From: Thermoanaerobacterales bacterium
Lineage (GTDB): Bacteria > Actinomycetota > Acidimicrobiia > Acidimicrobiales > JACDCH01
DNA: 14,275 nucleotides
Reading direction: 5' to 3'
Assembly: GCA_017577565.1 (NCBI GenBank)
Contig: PKRH01000090.1
Coordinates: 1 to 14,275, forward strand
The notes beneath the pieces are model-generated. The model was given only the letters and a program-made list of their open reading frames with translations, did not search any database and was not told the DNA's origin. The position numbers and the translations under genes are program-made. Positions 1 through 6,930 of this stretch are shown here, in pieces; position 1 is the stretch's first letter, and every line of letters starts with the position of its first letter.

Positions 1-2
1 GC

Positions 3-686
3 TTGGACCTGGTCGTGGAGCCGGGCGAGTTCGTCGCCATCGTCGGGGCTTCCGGGAGCGGCAAGTCCACCCTCCTCAACATCCTCGGTGGCCTGGACAC
101 GCCCTCCGCGGGCACGGTGCACGTCGCCGGCATCGACCTCCTCAACATGACGCCCCGGCAGCGCACCCGGTACCGGCGCAGCGTCATCGGGTTCATCCGC
201 CAACAGACCAGCCGAAACCTGTTCCCGTACCTGAACGCGGTGGAGAACGTGGAGCTGCCGATGATCATCGACGGGCGGCCGTCACGGGAGTGGCGCGGGC
301 GCGCCATGGAGCTGCTCGACCTGGTCGGGATGAGCCACCGCCCCAGGCACCGGCCCCACCAGCTCTCCGGCGGCGAGCAGCAGCGCGTCGCCATCGCCGT
401 CGCCCTCGCCAACGGGCCCAGCGTCCTCTTCGCCGACGAGCCGACGGGCGAGCTCGACGAGGGCACCAGCTCGGAGATCTTCGAGACGCTCAAGCGCGTG
501 AACGAGACGGGGACGACGATCGTCGTGGTCACCCACGACCCGCTGGTCGCCCAGCATGTGAAGCGCACCGTGGCCATCAGGGACGGGCGCACCAGCTCGG
601 AGACCCTCCGCTGGACGGAGGTCGACGAACAGGGAGAGCACCGGCTCATGGCCGAGGAGTACGTGGTCCTCGACCGCGTGGGGGGG
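3..686 (+). CDS. ABC transporter ATP-binding protein, LolD/MacB type, 5'-truncated by the window and with a damaged 3' end
   Basis: This is the nucleotide-binding subunit of an ABC exporter, which hydrolyses ATP at the inner face of the membrane to drive a FtsX/MacB-like permease. The reading begins inside the first beta strand, so roughly 25-30 N-terminal residues lie outside the window. Visible motifs are Walker A (GASGSGKST, residues about 15-23), a Q-loop (GFIRQQ), the signature LSGGEQQR, Walker B plus catalytic Glu (VLFADEPTGELD) and the H-loop (VVVTHD). After the H-loop the protein continues through RDGRTSSE to EEYVVLDRVG, a tail shared by actinobacterial relatives. It then enters a run of G and C homopolymers where the sequence stops looking like protein. 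The open frame continues to 1178 but its end belongs to a histidine kinase, so the natural C-terminus and stop are missing. The family is certain; the true end is not. Confidence 0.85.
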
Positions 687-801
687 CTGGGGGGCGGCCA
701 CGGCGGGGCGCGGGCGCTCCTCCGTGGCCATCACCCCCCACGGCCGCGGGGGGGGCTGAGCAGCGGGGGGGGGGCCCAGCTCGGGGGGCTCCCCCCCGGG
801 G
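680..801. other. G/C homopolymer tract, suspected bad join or degenerate sequence
   Basis: About 120 bases contain an unusual density of long single-base runs: G7 at 680-686, G6 at 689-694, C6 at 734-739, G8 at 748-755, G10 at 765-774, G6 at 783-788 and C7 at 791-797. No frame reads as a plausible protein. To the left is an ABC ATPase tail and to the right a histidine kinase fragment. Nothing comparable occurs elsewhere in the window, where codons are GC-rich but well mixed. This looks more like consensus error or a mis-join than natural coding DNA, but that is inference. Confidence 0.6.
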
Positions 802-1178
802 ACGACCGCCACTCGCGTCGCTCCTGGAGGAGACCCGGCGGCTCGGCCGGCTGGTCGACGACCTGCACACGCTGGCGCTCGCCGAGACCGGGCGCCTGGT
901 CCTGCGGCGAGGTGCTGGTGGAGGTCGCGCCGGTCGCCGGGGCCGGCGCGGGCGACGCGCCGATGGTGCGCTGCCGGGTGACCGACGCCGGCCCCGGGTT
1001 CCGCGAGGACCGGCTGGGCCGGCTGTTCGAGCGGTTCGAACCGGCGGGCGACTCCCGGGGCAGCGGCCTCGGGCTGTCGATCGCCCGCGACCTGATCCGC
1101 GCCCACGGCGGCACGATCGAGGCCGGCAACGACCCCACGACCGGCGGGGCCTCGGTCACCTTCACCCTGCCGGTGTGA
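800..1178 (+). pseudogene. Sensor histidine kinase fragment (dimerisation helix 2 plus part of the ATPase domain), broken
   Basis: Membrane sensor kinases of this class autophosphorylate on His and pass the phosphate to a response regulator. Here the first piece (about 812-908, frame 2) reads LASLLEETRRLGRLVDDLHT, which is the second helix of a HisKA domain, continuing to LALAETGRLVLRR. The second piece (about 908-1178, frame 3) starts at EVLVEVAPV and holds the G1 box (DAGPGF), F box (RLFERF) and G2 box (GSGLGLSIARDL), ending in FTLPV with a TGA at 1176-1178. The sensor, HAMP and phospho-acceptor H box are absent. The N box between the two pieces (about 50-60 residues in the family) is also missing, and the frame changes there. 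As written it cannot be an active kinase. It is either a pseudogene or a normal gene damaged by assembly. Kinases like this often sit beside ABC exporter genes. Confidence 0.7.
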
Positions 1179-1185
1179 GGCGGCG

Positions 1186-1210
1186 GCCGGGCCTCGCTCG
1201 CCGGCCCGGC
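1186..1210. terminator. Hairpin between convergent genes, likely bidirectional terminator
   Basis: A perfect 8-bp stem (gccgggcc at 1186-1193 and ggcccggc at 1203-1210) encloses a 9-base loop. It lies in the 39-base gap between the kinase fragment stop and the stop of the convergent helicase gene. There is no T tract, which is common in very GC-rich actinobacteria. Confidence 0.5.
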
Positions 1211-1217
1211 GCCGACC

Positions 1218-4200
1218 TCAGGCCACCGCGGCGCGGAAGGCGCTGAAGACGTCGCCGGGGAGCGGGTCGTGCAGTTCCCAGGTGATCTGCATCGGTCGCT
1301 CGGAACGGTGCTCCACGTAGCGGGCCCGGCCGGCACAGAAGTAGGGGCGTGTCCGCCCGTTGATGTCGGTGCGACTGGTGCGCACGAACAGCACGACGTT
1401 CGTGCCCATCGCCTCGTGGTGGATGTAGCGCTGGCCGGTGGTGCTGCCCGCCGCCGTCGTCGATTGTGACTCCCAGTGGAAGAGCCGGTCGCTGATGGCG
1501 TAATCGCGGTAGCGGGTAGTGGGGGAGTAGTGCTTCTCGCTCTTGTCGAGGGTGACGAAGAGCAGGTCGGTCCGGCTCGGTTCGTGCCAGTAGACCCCGG
1601 TCTGCAGGGGAAGGGGTGCCGAGACCGTCGACGCGCCGAACCCGGCGAGGATCTCCTCCCGCGTGTAGGTGGCGTGCAGCTGGAGGGGTACGGGCTGGAG
1701 CAACCCGAGCGGGGCGTGCAGGTGGGTGACCTGTTCGCCGAGGAGGGGGAGGAGCTGCAGCAGCTCCTCTCGCAGAGCCGGGTGCGCCCACAGGTGGTCG
1801 ACGGCGTCGTCGAGCGAGGGATACGTGCCTCGCCGCGGGCTGAGCAGCGAGAGCAGCAGCCCCTGGAGCTGGCGGGTGCGGCGTTCGTCGAGGTCGCGGG
1901 CTCGGGGCGGCCGGTCGGCGCCGAGCAACTCGGCGTAGGTCTCGATGCGGTCGAGGTCGTCGAGGTGGAGCAGCCGGGCCAGCCCCTTGGCCAGCCGGGC
2001 CTCGCCGTCGGGTGGCGTTCCCGGTAGCAAGCCCGCGGCCCGGCGCATCTCCGTGAACGAGTGGCCTCCGCGGTAGACGTCGTCGAGATCGAGCCCGGTC
2101 TCGTGCAGGTAGTCCGCAAGCGGCACATCGCCCAGCTCGCGCAGCTCCCGGACCAGCTCGGGCCAGCGCGACGGCAGCGAGGTGCGGATGTTGTCGAGGA
2201 CGATCTCCTTGGCCACCGGGTCGAGGTGCATCTGGCACCCGGCGGGCAGGTAGGGGAAGTCCTCGGCGACGTCGCGCTCCAGCTCCCGTCGGGTCCGCCC
2301 GAGCAGGCGGCGGTAGCGGAGGTCCAAGCGGAACGAGCGGGACTGGTGGCCGACGAAGTCGAGCACCGTCAGCACGTCCTTGCCGGGGCTGCGCCGGAGA
2401 CCCCGACCCAGCTGCTGCAGGAACACGGTCGCGCTCTCCGTGGGACGCAGCATGAGCAGAACATCGACCGCGGGCACGTCGACGCCCTCGTTGAACAGGT
2501 CGACCGAGAACAGGACCTGGATCTCGCCCGACGCCAGGGCGTGGAGGGCGTCGTCCCGTTCGGTCGCGCTGCTGTTGGCCGAGACGGCGCGGGCCGCGAT
2601 GCCGGCCCGGTTGAAGCGGTCGGCGAGGAACTCGCAGTGGGCGATGCTCACGCCGAAGCCGAGGGCCCGCATGCGCTGCGGGTCGCCCACCTTCTCCCGC
2701 ACCGCGCTGATCACCTTGCCGACCCAGAGGTCGTCGGCCGTGTAGACGTTGGTCAGCTCGGTCGGGTCGTAGCCGCGACCCCGCCGCCAACGGACGTGTC
2801 GCAGGTCGGTGCCGTCGTGGATCCCGTAGTAGTGGAACGGCGCCAGCAGGTCCTGTTCGAGCGCGTCCCACAGGCGCAGCTCGACGGCGATGCGGCCGCC
2901 GAACCAGCGCAGGACGTCGAGCCCGTCGGACCGCTCCGGCGTCGCCGTCAGGCCCAGCAGGTGCACCGGGCGCACGTGGTCGAGCAGCGCCGTGTAGGTG
3001 GCCGCAGCGGCGTGGTGGAACTCGTCGACGATCACCACGTCGAAGTGCTCGGGATCGAGCGCCCGCAGGTCGCCCGCCGACAGCGACTGGATCGAGGCGA
3101 AGACGTGCTCCCAGCGCTGTGGCCGAGCACCGGCCACCCACAGCTCGCCGAAGCTGCCGTCCTGGAGGACGTGCCGGAACGTCGTCCGCGACCGTTCGAG
3201 GATCTCCTTACGGTGGGCGACGAACAGCAGCCGGGCCCGGTCGAGGCGCTCGCGCAGCCGCCGGTAGTCGAGTGCGGCCACGACTGTCTTGCCGGTGCCG
3301 GTGGCGGCCACGACCAGGTTGTGCGGTCGCCCCCGGCGGCGTTCGACCTCGAGCTTCTCCAGGATCTGGCGCTGAAAGGGGTAGGGCTCGATCGAGAACG
3401 GCGTGTCGATCGAGTCGTCGGCCGCCCGGGCCGTCGCCGCCGCGAACCGCTCGGGGTCGAACGGCTCGAGGTGGGGGTCGGCCCAGTAGGTCTCGAAGAC
3501 CCGCTCGAACGCGGCGACCAGGTCGGGGTTCCGTTGCTGGGAGGCCCGGACGTTCCACTCCCGGCCGGTCACCTGGGCCGAGAACGTCAGGTTCGACGAG
3601 CCGATGTAGACGGTCGAGAACCCCGTGGCCCGGTGGAAGCACCAGGCCTTGGCGTGCAGGCGCGTGCTGGTCGTGTCGTAGGAAACCTTGACCTCGGCGC
3701 CGGCGTCCACCAGCGCCTGGACGGCACGCAGCTCCGTCGTGCCCGTATACGTCGTGGTGATGATCCGGAGCGGCCTGCCGGCCTCGGTGTGGCGGCGGAG
3801 GGCGGCAAGGAGATCGCGCACGCCCGTCCAGCGGATGAAGGCGAGTACGGCGTCGATGCGGTCGGCGGACGCGATCTCCGCGGCGATCTCCCGCCCGACC
3901 GAGGGCTGGTCGGGCGCATTGGTCATGAGCACGGTGTCCCGCAGGGGCGTCAGGGGGCGGGGGATGGCCGCGGGCTCGCCCGTCGGGGTCAGCGCCTCGA
4001 CCGCAAGGAGGCGACGGAGCTTCGGGTCGAGTCGGCGCCGGGCCAAGTCGTCCAGGCGGCCGGTCTCGAGCAGCACGTCGAGGACGCGGGCAGCGACCGT
4101 CAGGGCGATCTCTGCCCGTTCGTGCTCCGGTACCGCCGCGAGGACCTCGCGGACCCATCCGGCGATGACCTCGGCGATGCGGTCCGGCAGTTCCGCCGGC

Positions 4201-4331
4201 TCGATCGAGTCCCGTCGGGGTTTGAGGCGCCGGGCCGCAAGGGCGTCTATCCGCTCGGCCAGCGCCCGGTCGATGATCGTGTCGTAGAGCCCCGGCAGGA
4301 GCTCGTCCCCGTGCCCGCCCCGATCCCGCAC
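1218..4331 (-). CDS. HKD (PLD-type) nuclease - SF2 helicase - DUF3427 protein
   Basis: This large three-part protein of 1037 residues probably acts on DNA in the cytoplasm. After an N-terminal helical region, a phospholipase D-type nuclease domain (about 125-290) carries one HxK motif (H226, K228) and GSSN (244-247), so an active site would need dimerisation. A DEAD/DEAH-like SF2 helicase core follows: Walker A ATGTGKT (343-349), DEFHH (436-440), TATP (462-465), and motif VI QQLGRGLRR (639-647). The C-terminus (about 890-1037) matches DUF3427, with the family-typical SEKHYSPTTRYRDY at about 931 and later WESQS and GQRYI. All key residues are intact and the length is normal for the family. The start is GTG at 4329-4331 with only a weak ribosome site, so it could lie slightly downstream. 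The gene stands alone between the kinase remnant and arsR. The precise role (repair, restriction-like defence) is not known to me; the domain architecture is certain. Confidence 0.93.
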   Translation of the reverse strand: MRDRGGHGDELLPGLYDTIIDRALAERIDALAARRLKPRRDSIEPAELPDRIAEVIAGWVREVLAAVPEHERAEIALTVAARVLDVLLETGRLDDLARRRLDPKLRRLLAVEALTPTGEPAAIPRPLTPLRDTVLMTNAPDQPSVGREIAAEIASADRIDAVLAFIRWTGVRDLLAALRRHTEAGRPLRIITTTYTGTTELRAVQALVDAGAEVKVSYDTTSTRLHAKAWCFHRATGFSTVYIGSSNLTFSAQVTGREWNVRASQQRNPDLVAAFERVFETYWADPHLEPFDPERFAAATARAADDSIDTPFSIEPYPFQRQILEKLEVERRRGRPHNLVVAATGTGKTVVAALDYRRLRERLDRARLLFVAHRKEILERSRTTFRHVLQDGSFGELWVAGARPQRWEHVFASIQSLSAGDLRALDPEHFDVVIVDEFHHAAAATYTALLDHVRPVHLLGLTATPERSDGLDVLRWFGGRIAVELRLWDALEQDLLAPFHYYGIHDGTDLRHVRWRRGRGYDPTELTNVYTADDLWVGKVISAVREKVGDPQRMRALGFGVSIAHCEFLADRFNRAGIAARAVSANSSATERDDALHALASGEIQVLFSVDLFNEGVDVPAVDVLLMLRPTESATVFLQQLGRGLRRSPGKDVLTVLDFVGHQSRSFRLDLRYRRLLGRTRRELERDVAEDFPYLPAGCQMHLDPVAKEIVLDNIRTSLPSRWPELVRELRELGDVPLADYLHETGLDLDDVYRGGHSFTEMRRAAGLLPGTPPDGEARLAKGLARLLHLDDLDRIETYAELLGADRPPRARDLDERRTRQLQGLLLSLLSPRRGTYPSLDDAVDHLWAHPALREELLQLLPLLGEQVTHLHAPLGLLQPVPLQLHATYTREEILAGFGASTVSAPLPLQTGVYWHEPSRTDLLFVTLDKSEKHYSPTTRYRDYAISDRLFHWESQSTTAAGSTTGQRYIHHEAMGTNVVLFVRTSRTDINGRTRPYFCAGRARYVEHRSERPMQITWELHDPLPGDVFSAFRAAVA

Positions 4332-4464
4332 GCCCCGATTCTGACGCGCGCTGCCGCCGGGACGCAGTGACGGCCACCCGGGGCGGGCGCCGCAGCGACG
4401 ACCTCCAACAGCACGACCCGGCGCGGAACCCCGCGGCCGACCGGCCCTGTCGCAGGCGGCGGTC
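4332..4464. other. Spacer between arsR and the helicase gene
   Basis: The 133 bases separate the arsR stop from the start of the downstream minus-strand helicase gene. No convincing ORF, strong hairpin or repeat was seen. The helicase promoter presumably lies here, but no clear -35/-10 pair could be recognised. Confidence 0.4.
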
Positions 4465-4848
4465 TCAGCCGGCGTGGGTCAGCGCGCGGGCGTCGGCGGG
4501 AGGCGTGTCGCCGCCCAGCGCGGCGCGGAGCGCGGCGAAGGTCTCCGGGCGGAGGCGGAACCACGCCCACTTGCCCCGCTGCTCGCGGGTGACGAGGCCC
4601 GCCTTGACCAGCTGGGCGAGGTGGTGGCTCACCGTGGGCTGCGACCGGCCGACGAGGGCGGGGAGGTCGCAGGTGCAGATCTCGCCGGCGGCGCCGATGA
4701 TGCTGACGAGCTGCAGCCGCACGGGGTCGGCCAGCGCCTTGAGCACGGCGGCGAGCTCGGCCGCCTGGGCGTCGTCGAGACGCCCGCCGATCACCGGCGG
4801 ACAGCACGGTGTCGGCGGCGTCCCTCCTGCGTCGCGACGGCTCGTCAC
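4465..4848 (-). CDS. arsR: ArsR/SmtB-family metalloid-responsive repressor
   Basis: This 127-residue winged-helix repressor is released from DNA when it binds arsenite, antimonite or another thiophilic metal. A helix-turn-helix (about 61-83, DLPALVGRSQPTVSHHLAQL) follows directly after a CxC pair (GEICTCDLP, C58 and C60). That is the inducer-binding position in classical ArsR proteins (ELCVCDL). A second Cys pair (C15, C16) near the N-terminus could add a ligand. The wing contains GKWAWFRL. The start is GTG at 4846-4848, preceded seven bases upstream by AAGGA; the overlapping ATG at 4848-4850 reads directly into TGA and is excluded. It is divergent from the ArsI/CadI gene and shares a 97-base spacer containing a perfect inverted repeat, so it most likely represses itself and that gene. 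The metal it senses is inferred from the CxC motif and the neighbour. Confidence 0.93.
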   Translation of the reverse strand: MTSRRDAGGTPPTPCCPPVIGGRLDDAQAAELAAVLKALADPVRLQLVSIIGAAGEICTCDLPALVGRSQPTVSHHLAQLVKAGLVTREQRGKWAWFRLRPETFAALRAALGGDTPPADARALTHAG

Positions 4849-4879
4849 ATCGACATCCTTCGATCCGTTCCGATATCGT

Positions 4880-4910
4880 ATCGACGAACATCAAATCGAT
4901 GTTCGTCGAT
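4880..4910. promoter_or_regulatory. Probable ArsR operator in the divergent arsR/arsI promoter
   Basis: A perfect 13-bp inverted repeat (atcgacgaacatc at 4880-4892 and gatgttcgtcgat at 4898-4910) has a 5-base centre. It contains the CATC...GATG type core seen in ArsR-family operators. Next to it are TATCGT (4874-4879, plus strand) and the overlapping reverse-strand TACGAT (4880-4875), both TANNNT -10 candidates for the two divergent genes. A bound repressor would therefore block both promoters. The repeat is seen directly; repressor binding is inference. Confidence 0.75.
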
Positions 4911-4945
4911 GCAACTCTACCGACCCGACACAGGGAGCGACCGCC

Positions 4946-5365
4946 ATGCGCCTCCAGCTCGCCCTCAACGTCGCCGACCTCGACGAGGCCGTCGACTTCT
5001 ACCGCCGCATGTTCGGCGTCGCCCCGGCCAAGGTGCGCCCGGGCTACGCCAACTTCGCCATCGACCAGCCGCCGCTGAAGCTCGTCCTGTTCGAGGGGCA
5101 GGGCGAGCCGGGCACCATCAACCACCTGGGGGTCGAGACCGAGACCGCCGACGAGGTCGTGGCCGCCGAGGCCCGGCTGCGGGCGGCCGACCTCGAGACC
5201 ACCGGCGTCGCCGACACCGAGTGCTGCTACGCCCGGAAGACCGAGACCTGGCTCACCGGCCCCGACGGCACCCGGTGGGAGTGGTACGTGAAGCGCGGCG
5301 ACAGCGACCTGTTCGCCGACCCGGCCGTGCTCGCGTCCGGCGCCTGCGACTGCTGCGGCAGCTGA
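4946..5365 (+). CDS. arsI: ArsI/CadI-family VOC dioxygenase (C-As lyase type, metalloid resistance)
   Basis: This 139-residue vicinal-oxygen-chelate protein belongs to the ArsI/CadI group. Characterised ArsI members are Fe(II)-dependent C-As lyases that demethylate trivalent organoarsenicals; CadI members are cadmium-induced with unsettled chemistry. The N-terminal half reads QLALNVADLDEAVDFYRRMF. The family Cys pair is at C93-C94 (TECCYARKTETW), and likely metal ligands are the N-terminal Gln (Q4), H60 and E112 in WEWY. A C-terminal Cys cluster (GACDCC, 133-137) could bind metalloid. The ATG at 4946 has GGGAG eight bases upstream. It is divergent from arsR across the palindromic operator, so induction by the arsR ligand is likely. 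No pump, arsC or arsM gene is adjacent. The family is clear; choosing ArsI chemistry over CadI rests mainly on the CC motif and context. Confidence 0.88.
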   Translation: MRLQLALNVADLDEAVDFYRRMFGVAPAKVRPGYANFAIDQPPLKLVLFEGQGEPGTINHLGVETETADEVVAAEARLRAADLETTGVADTECCYARKTETWLTGPDGTRWEWYVKRGDSDLFADPAVLASGACDCCGS

Positions 5366-5371
5366 GACGCC

Positions 5372-5394
5372 CTCGGCCGGCATCGCCGGCCGAG
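5372..5394 (+). terminator. Hairpin terminator after arsI
   Basis: A perfect 10-bp GC-rich stem (ctcggccggc at 5372-5381 and gccggccgag at 5385-5394) with a 3-base loop starts seven bases after the arsI stop codon. No T tract follows. It most likely ends arsI transcription. Confidence 0.6.
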
Positions 5395-5402
5395 CCGCAC
5401 CC

Positions 5403-5765
5403 ACACCGCTCTACACCGCGGCCGAGTCCGACGGCGCCGTGCACGCGGCCGTCCACGCCCACCACCTCGTCGCGGGGTGCGCGTTCGCCTGGGCGATCGC
5501 CGGGCCCGACCCGGCGCCCCGGTAGCCGGGAACCGCCGTGCGGATCGGTGCGCTGGTGGGCGCCGCGGCCGGCCACGCCGTCCTCGCCAAGCACCTCGAC
5601 GCACACCCGGGAGCGCTCGGTGGCGACACGGCGTCGGCAGGCGAGGCCCAGGTGCAGGCCGCGCACCCCCGTTCCGGGGCGGGCCCGACGTCGCCGGCGA
5701 CGGCGGATCCGGCCACCGCCCGGCGCCCACCCGGTGGCGCCGGCGCCGACGCGGGCGTGAACTAG
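5403..5765 (+). pseudogene. Probable C-terminal remnant of a CtaG-type cytochrome c oxidase assembly membrane protein
   Basis: In frame 3 the sequence reads TPLYTAAESDGAVHAAVHAH, then HLVAGCAFAWAIAGPDPAPR, meets a TAG at 5523-5525 and resumes in the same frame with RIGALVGAAAGHAVLAKHLD. This resembles the last transmembrane helices of CtaG/caa3 assembly-factor proteins, in which a His-rich segment leads into a W-x-I/V-x-GPDP turn and a following membrane helix. The N-terminal half is missing: the frame runs back into the arsI terminator hairpin with no start or ribosome site. Beyond about 5620 the reading becomes Pro/Ala/Thr-rich and loses similarity, ending at TAG 5763-5765. A single base change would remove the amber codon, so a sequencing error is possible, but the missing N-terminus argues for a relic. 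The family assignment is from memory and moderately sure. Confidence 0.5.
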
Positions 5766-5829
5766 CGTTCGGGCGCAGGATCGGCGGTTCGAGACCCGCG
5801 CCCGGGTCGGCGTCGACGAGGGGAGGGGC

Positions 5830-6906
5830 GTGGAGCAGCTCAACGAGCTCGGGTTCTACACGTTGGCGGGGGCGCCGAGGTCGCCCGCCGAGCTACTCGA
5901 CGAGGTGCCTGCGGCGGAGGCCCTCGGCCTCGGCAGCGTCTTCATCTCCGAGCGCTTCAACATCAAGGAGGCGGTCACGCTCTCGGGGGCGGTCGGGGCG
6001 ACGTCGCGCCGCCTGGGCATCGCCACGGCCGCGACCAACCACAACACCCGGCACCCGATCGTCACCGCCTCGTACGCCACGACCATGCACCGGCTGACCG
6101 GCGGCCGGTTCACCCTGGGGCTGGGGCGGGGCATCGCCCCGCTGTTCGACGCCTACGGCCTGCCCCGCATCACCACCGCCCAGCTGGAGGACATGGCCGG
6201 CCTGCTGCGCCGGCTGTTCCGGGGCGAGGTCGTCGTCGGCCACGACGGCCCGGCGGGCCGGTACCCGATCCTCCACCTCGACGCCGACTTCGACGAGGAC
6301 ATCCCGCTCGGCCTCGTCGCCTTCGGGCCCAACTCGCTCGCCCTGGCCGGCCGGGCGATGGACATGGTCGTCCTGCACACCTTCTTCACCGACGAGACCG
6401 TCGAGCGCGCCGTGGCCACGGTCCGCCGGGCGGCCGAGGAGGCGGGCCGGGACCCGGCGTCGGTGCGCATCTGGTCGTGCTACGCCACCGTCCACGACGG
6501 GCTGCCCGAGGAGGTGCGCCTGCGCAAGACCGTCGGGCGCCTGGCCACCTACCTGCAGGGCTACGGCGACCTGCTGGTCCGCACCAACGGGTGGGACCCG
6601 GCGGTGCTGGAGCGGCTCCGGGCCGACCCCGTCGTGTCGTCGGTCGGGGGCGCCATCGACGCCAAGGCCGACACCGCGACCCTCGAGCACATCGCCGAGC
6701 TGCTGCCGGACGAGTGGTTGGAGCCCGCCGCCACCGGGTCGCCGCAGCGCTGCGCCGAGCGGGTCCTGCGCCAGTTCGACCTCGGCGTCGACGGCGTCAT
6801 CATGCACGGCGCCACGCCGGACGAGCTGGCCCCGGTGGTCGAGGCCTACCGGGCCATCCGCCCGGCGGGCCGCTTCGACCACCTCGACCCCAACCCCGGC
6901 CGCTGA
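5830..6906 (+). CDS. LLM-class F420-dependent flavin oxidoreductase (luciferase-like)
   Basis: This 358-residue TIM-barrel enzyme belongs to the bacterial luciferase-like superfamily. It is nearest in memory to the actinobacterial F420-dependent group modelled on MSMEG_2249 (TIGR03857). Members move hydride between coenzyme F420 and an unknown organic substrate in the cytoplasm. Recognisable segments are the N-terminal strand ELGFYTLAGAP, the second-strand region ATAATNHNTRHPIVTASYA, and GGRFTLGLGRG (a family hallmark). The C-terminal SPQRCAERVLRQFDLGVDGV, where the barrel closes, leads to VEAYRAIRP. Length and motifs are complete. The start is GTG at 5830, after a purine-rich GAGGGGAGGGG stretch; TAGCGT at 5763-5768 is a possible -10 box. 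The gene stands alone, so context gives no substrate. Confidence 0.9.
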   Translation: MEQLNELGFYTLAGAPRSPAELLDEVPAAEALGLGSVFISERFNIKEAVTLSGAVGATSRRLGIATAATNHNTRHPIVTASYATTMHRLTGGRFTLGLGRGIAPLFDAYGLPRITTAQLEDMAGLLRRLFRGEVVVGHDGPAGRYPILHLDADFDEDIPLGLVAFGPNSLALAGRAMDMVVLHTFFTDETVERAVATVRRAAEEAGRDPASVRIWSCYATVHDGLPEEVRLRKTVGRLATYLQGYGDLLVRTNGWDPAVLERLRADPVVSSVGGAIDAKADTATLEHIAELLPDEWLEPAATGSPQRCAERVLRQFDLGVDGVIMHGATPDELAPVVEAYRAIRPAGRFDHLDPNPGR

Positions 6907-6930
6907 GCCGCCTGCGCCCCGGGCCCGGCG

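Noticed and set aside
3..1178. A genuine ABC ATPase-histidine kinase fusion protein
   Set aside because: Both parts are incomplete at the junction, the kinase part needs a change of frame near 908 and lacks its H and N boxes, and the linker is homopolymer-rich noise.
2061..4370. 769-residue plus-strand open frame
   Set aside because: It is antisense to the nuclease-helicase gene, whose motifs are unmistakable. Its composition (Val/Gly/Glu/Arg-rich, no motifs) is typical of a shadow frame in GC-rich DNA.
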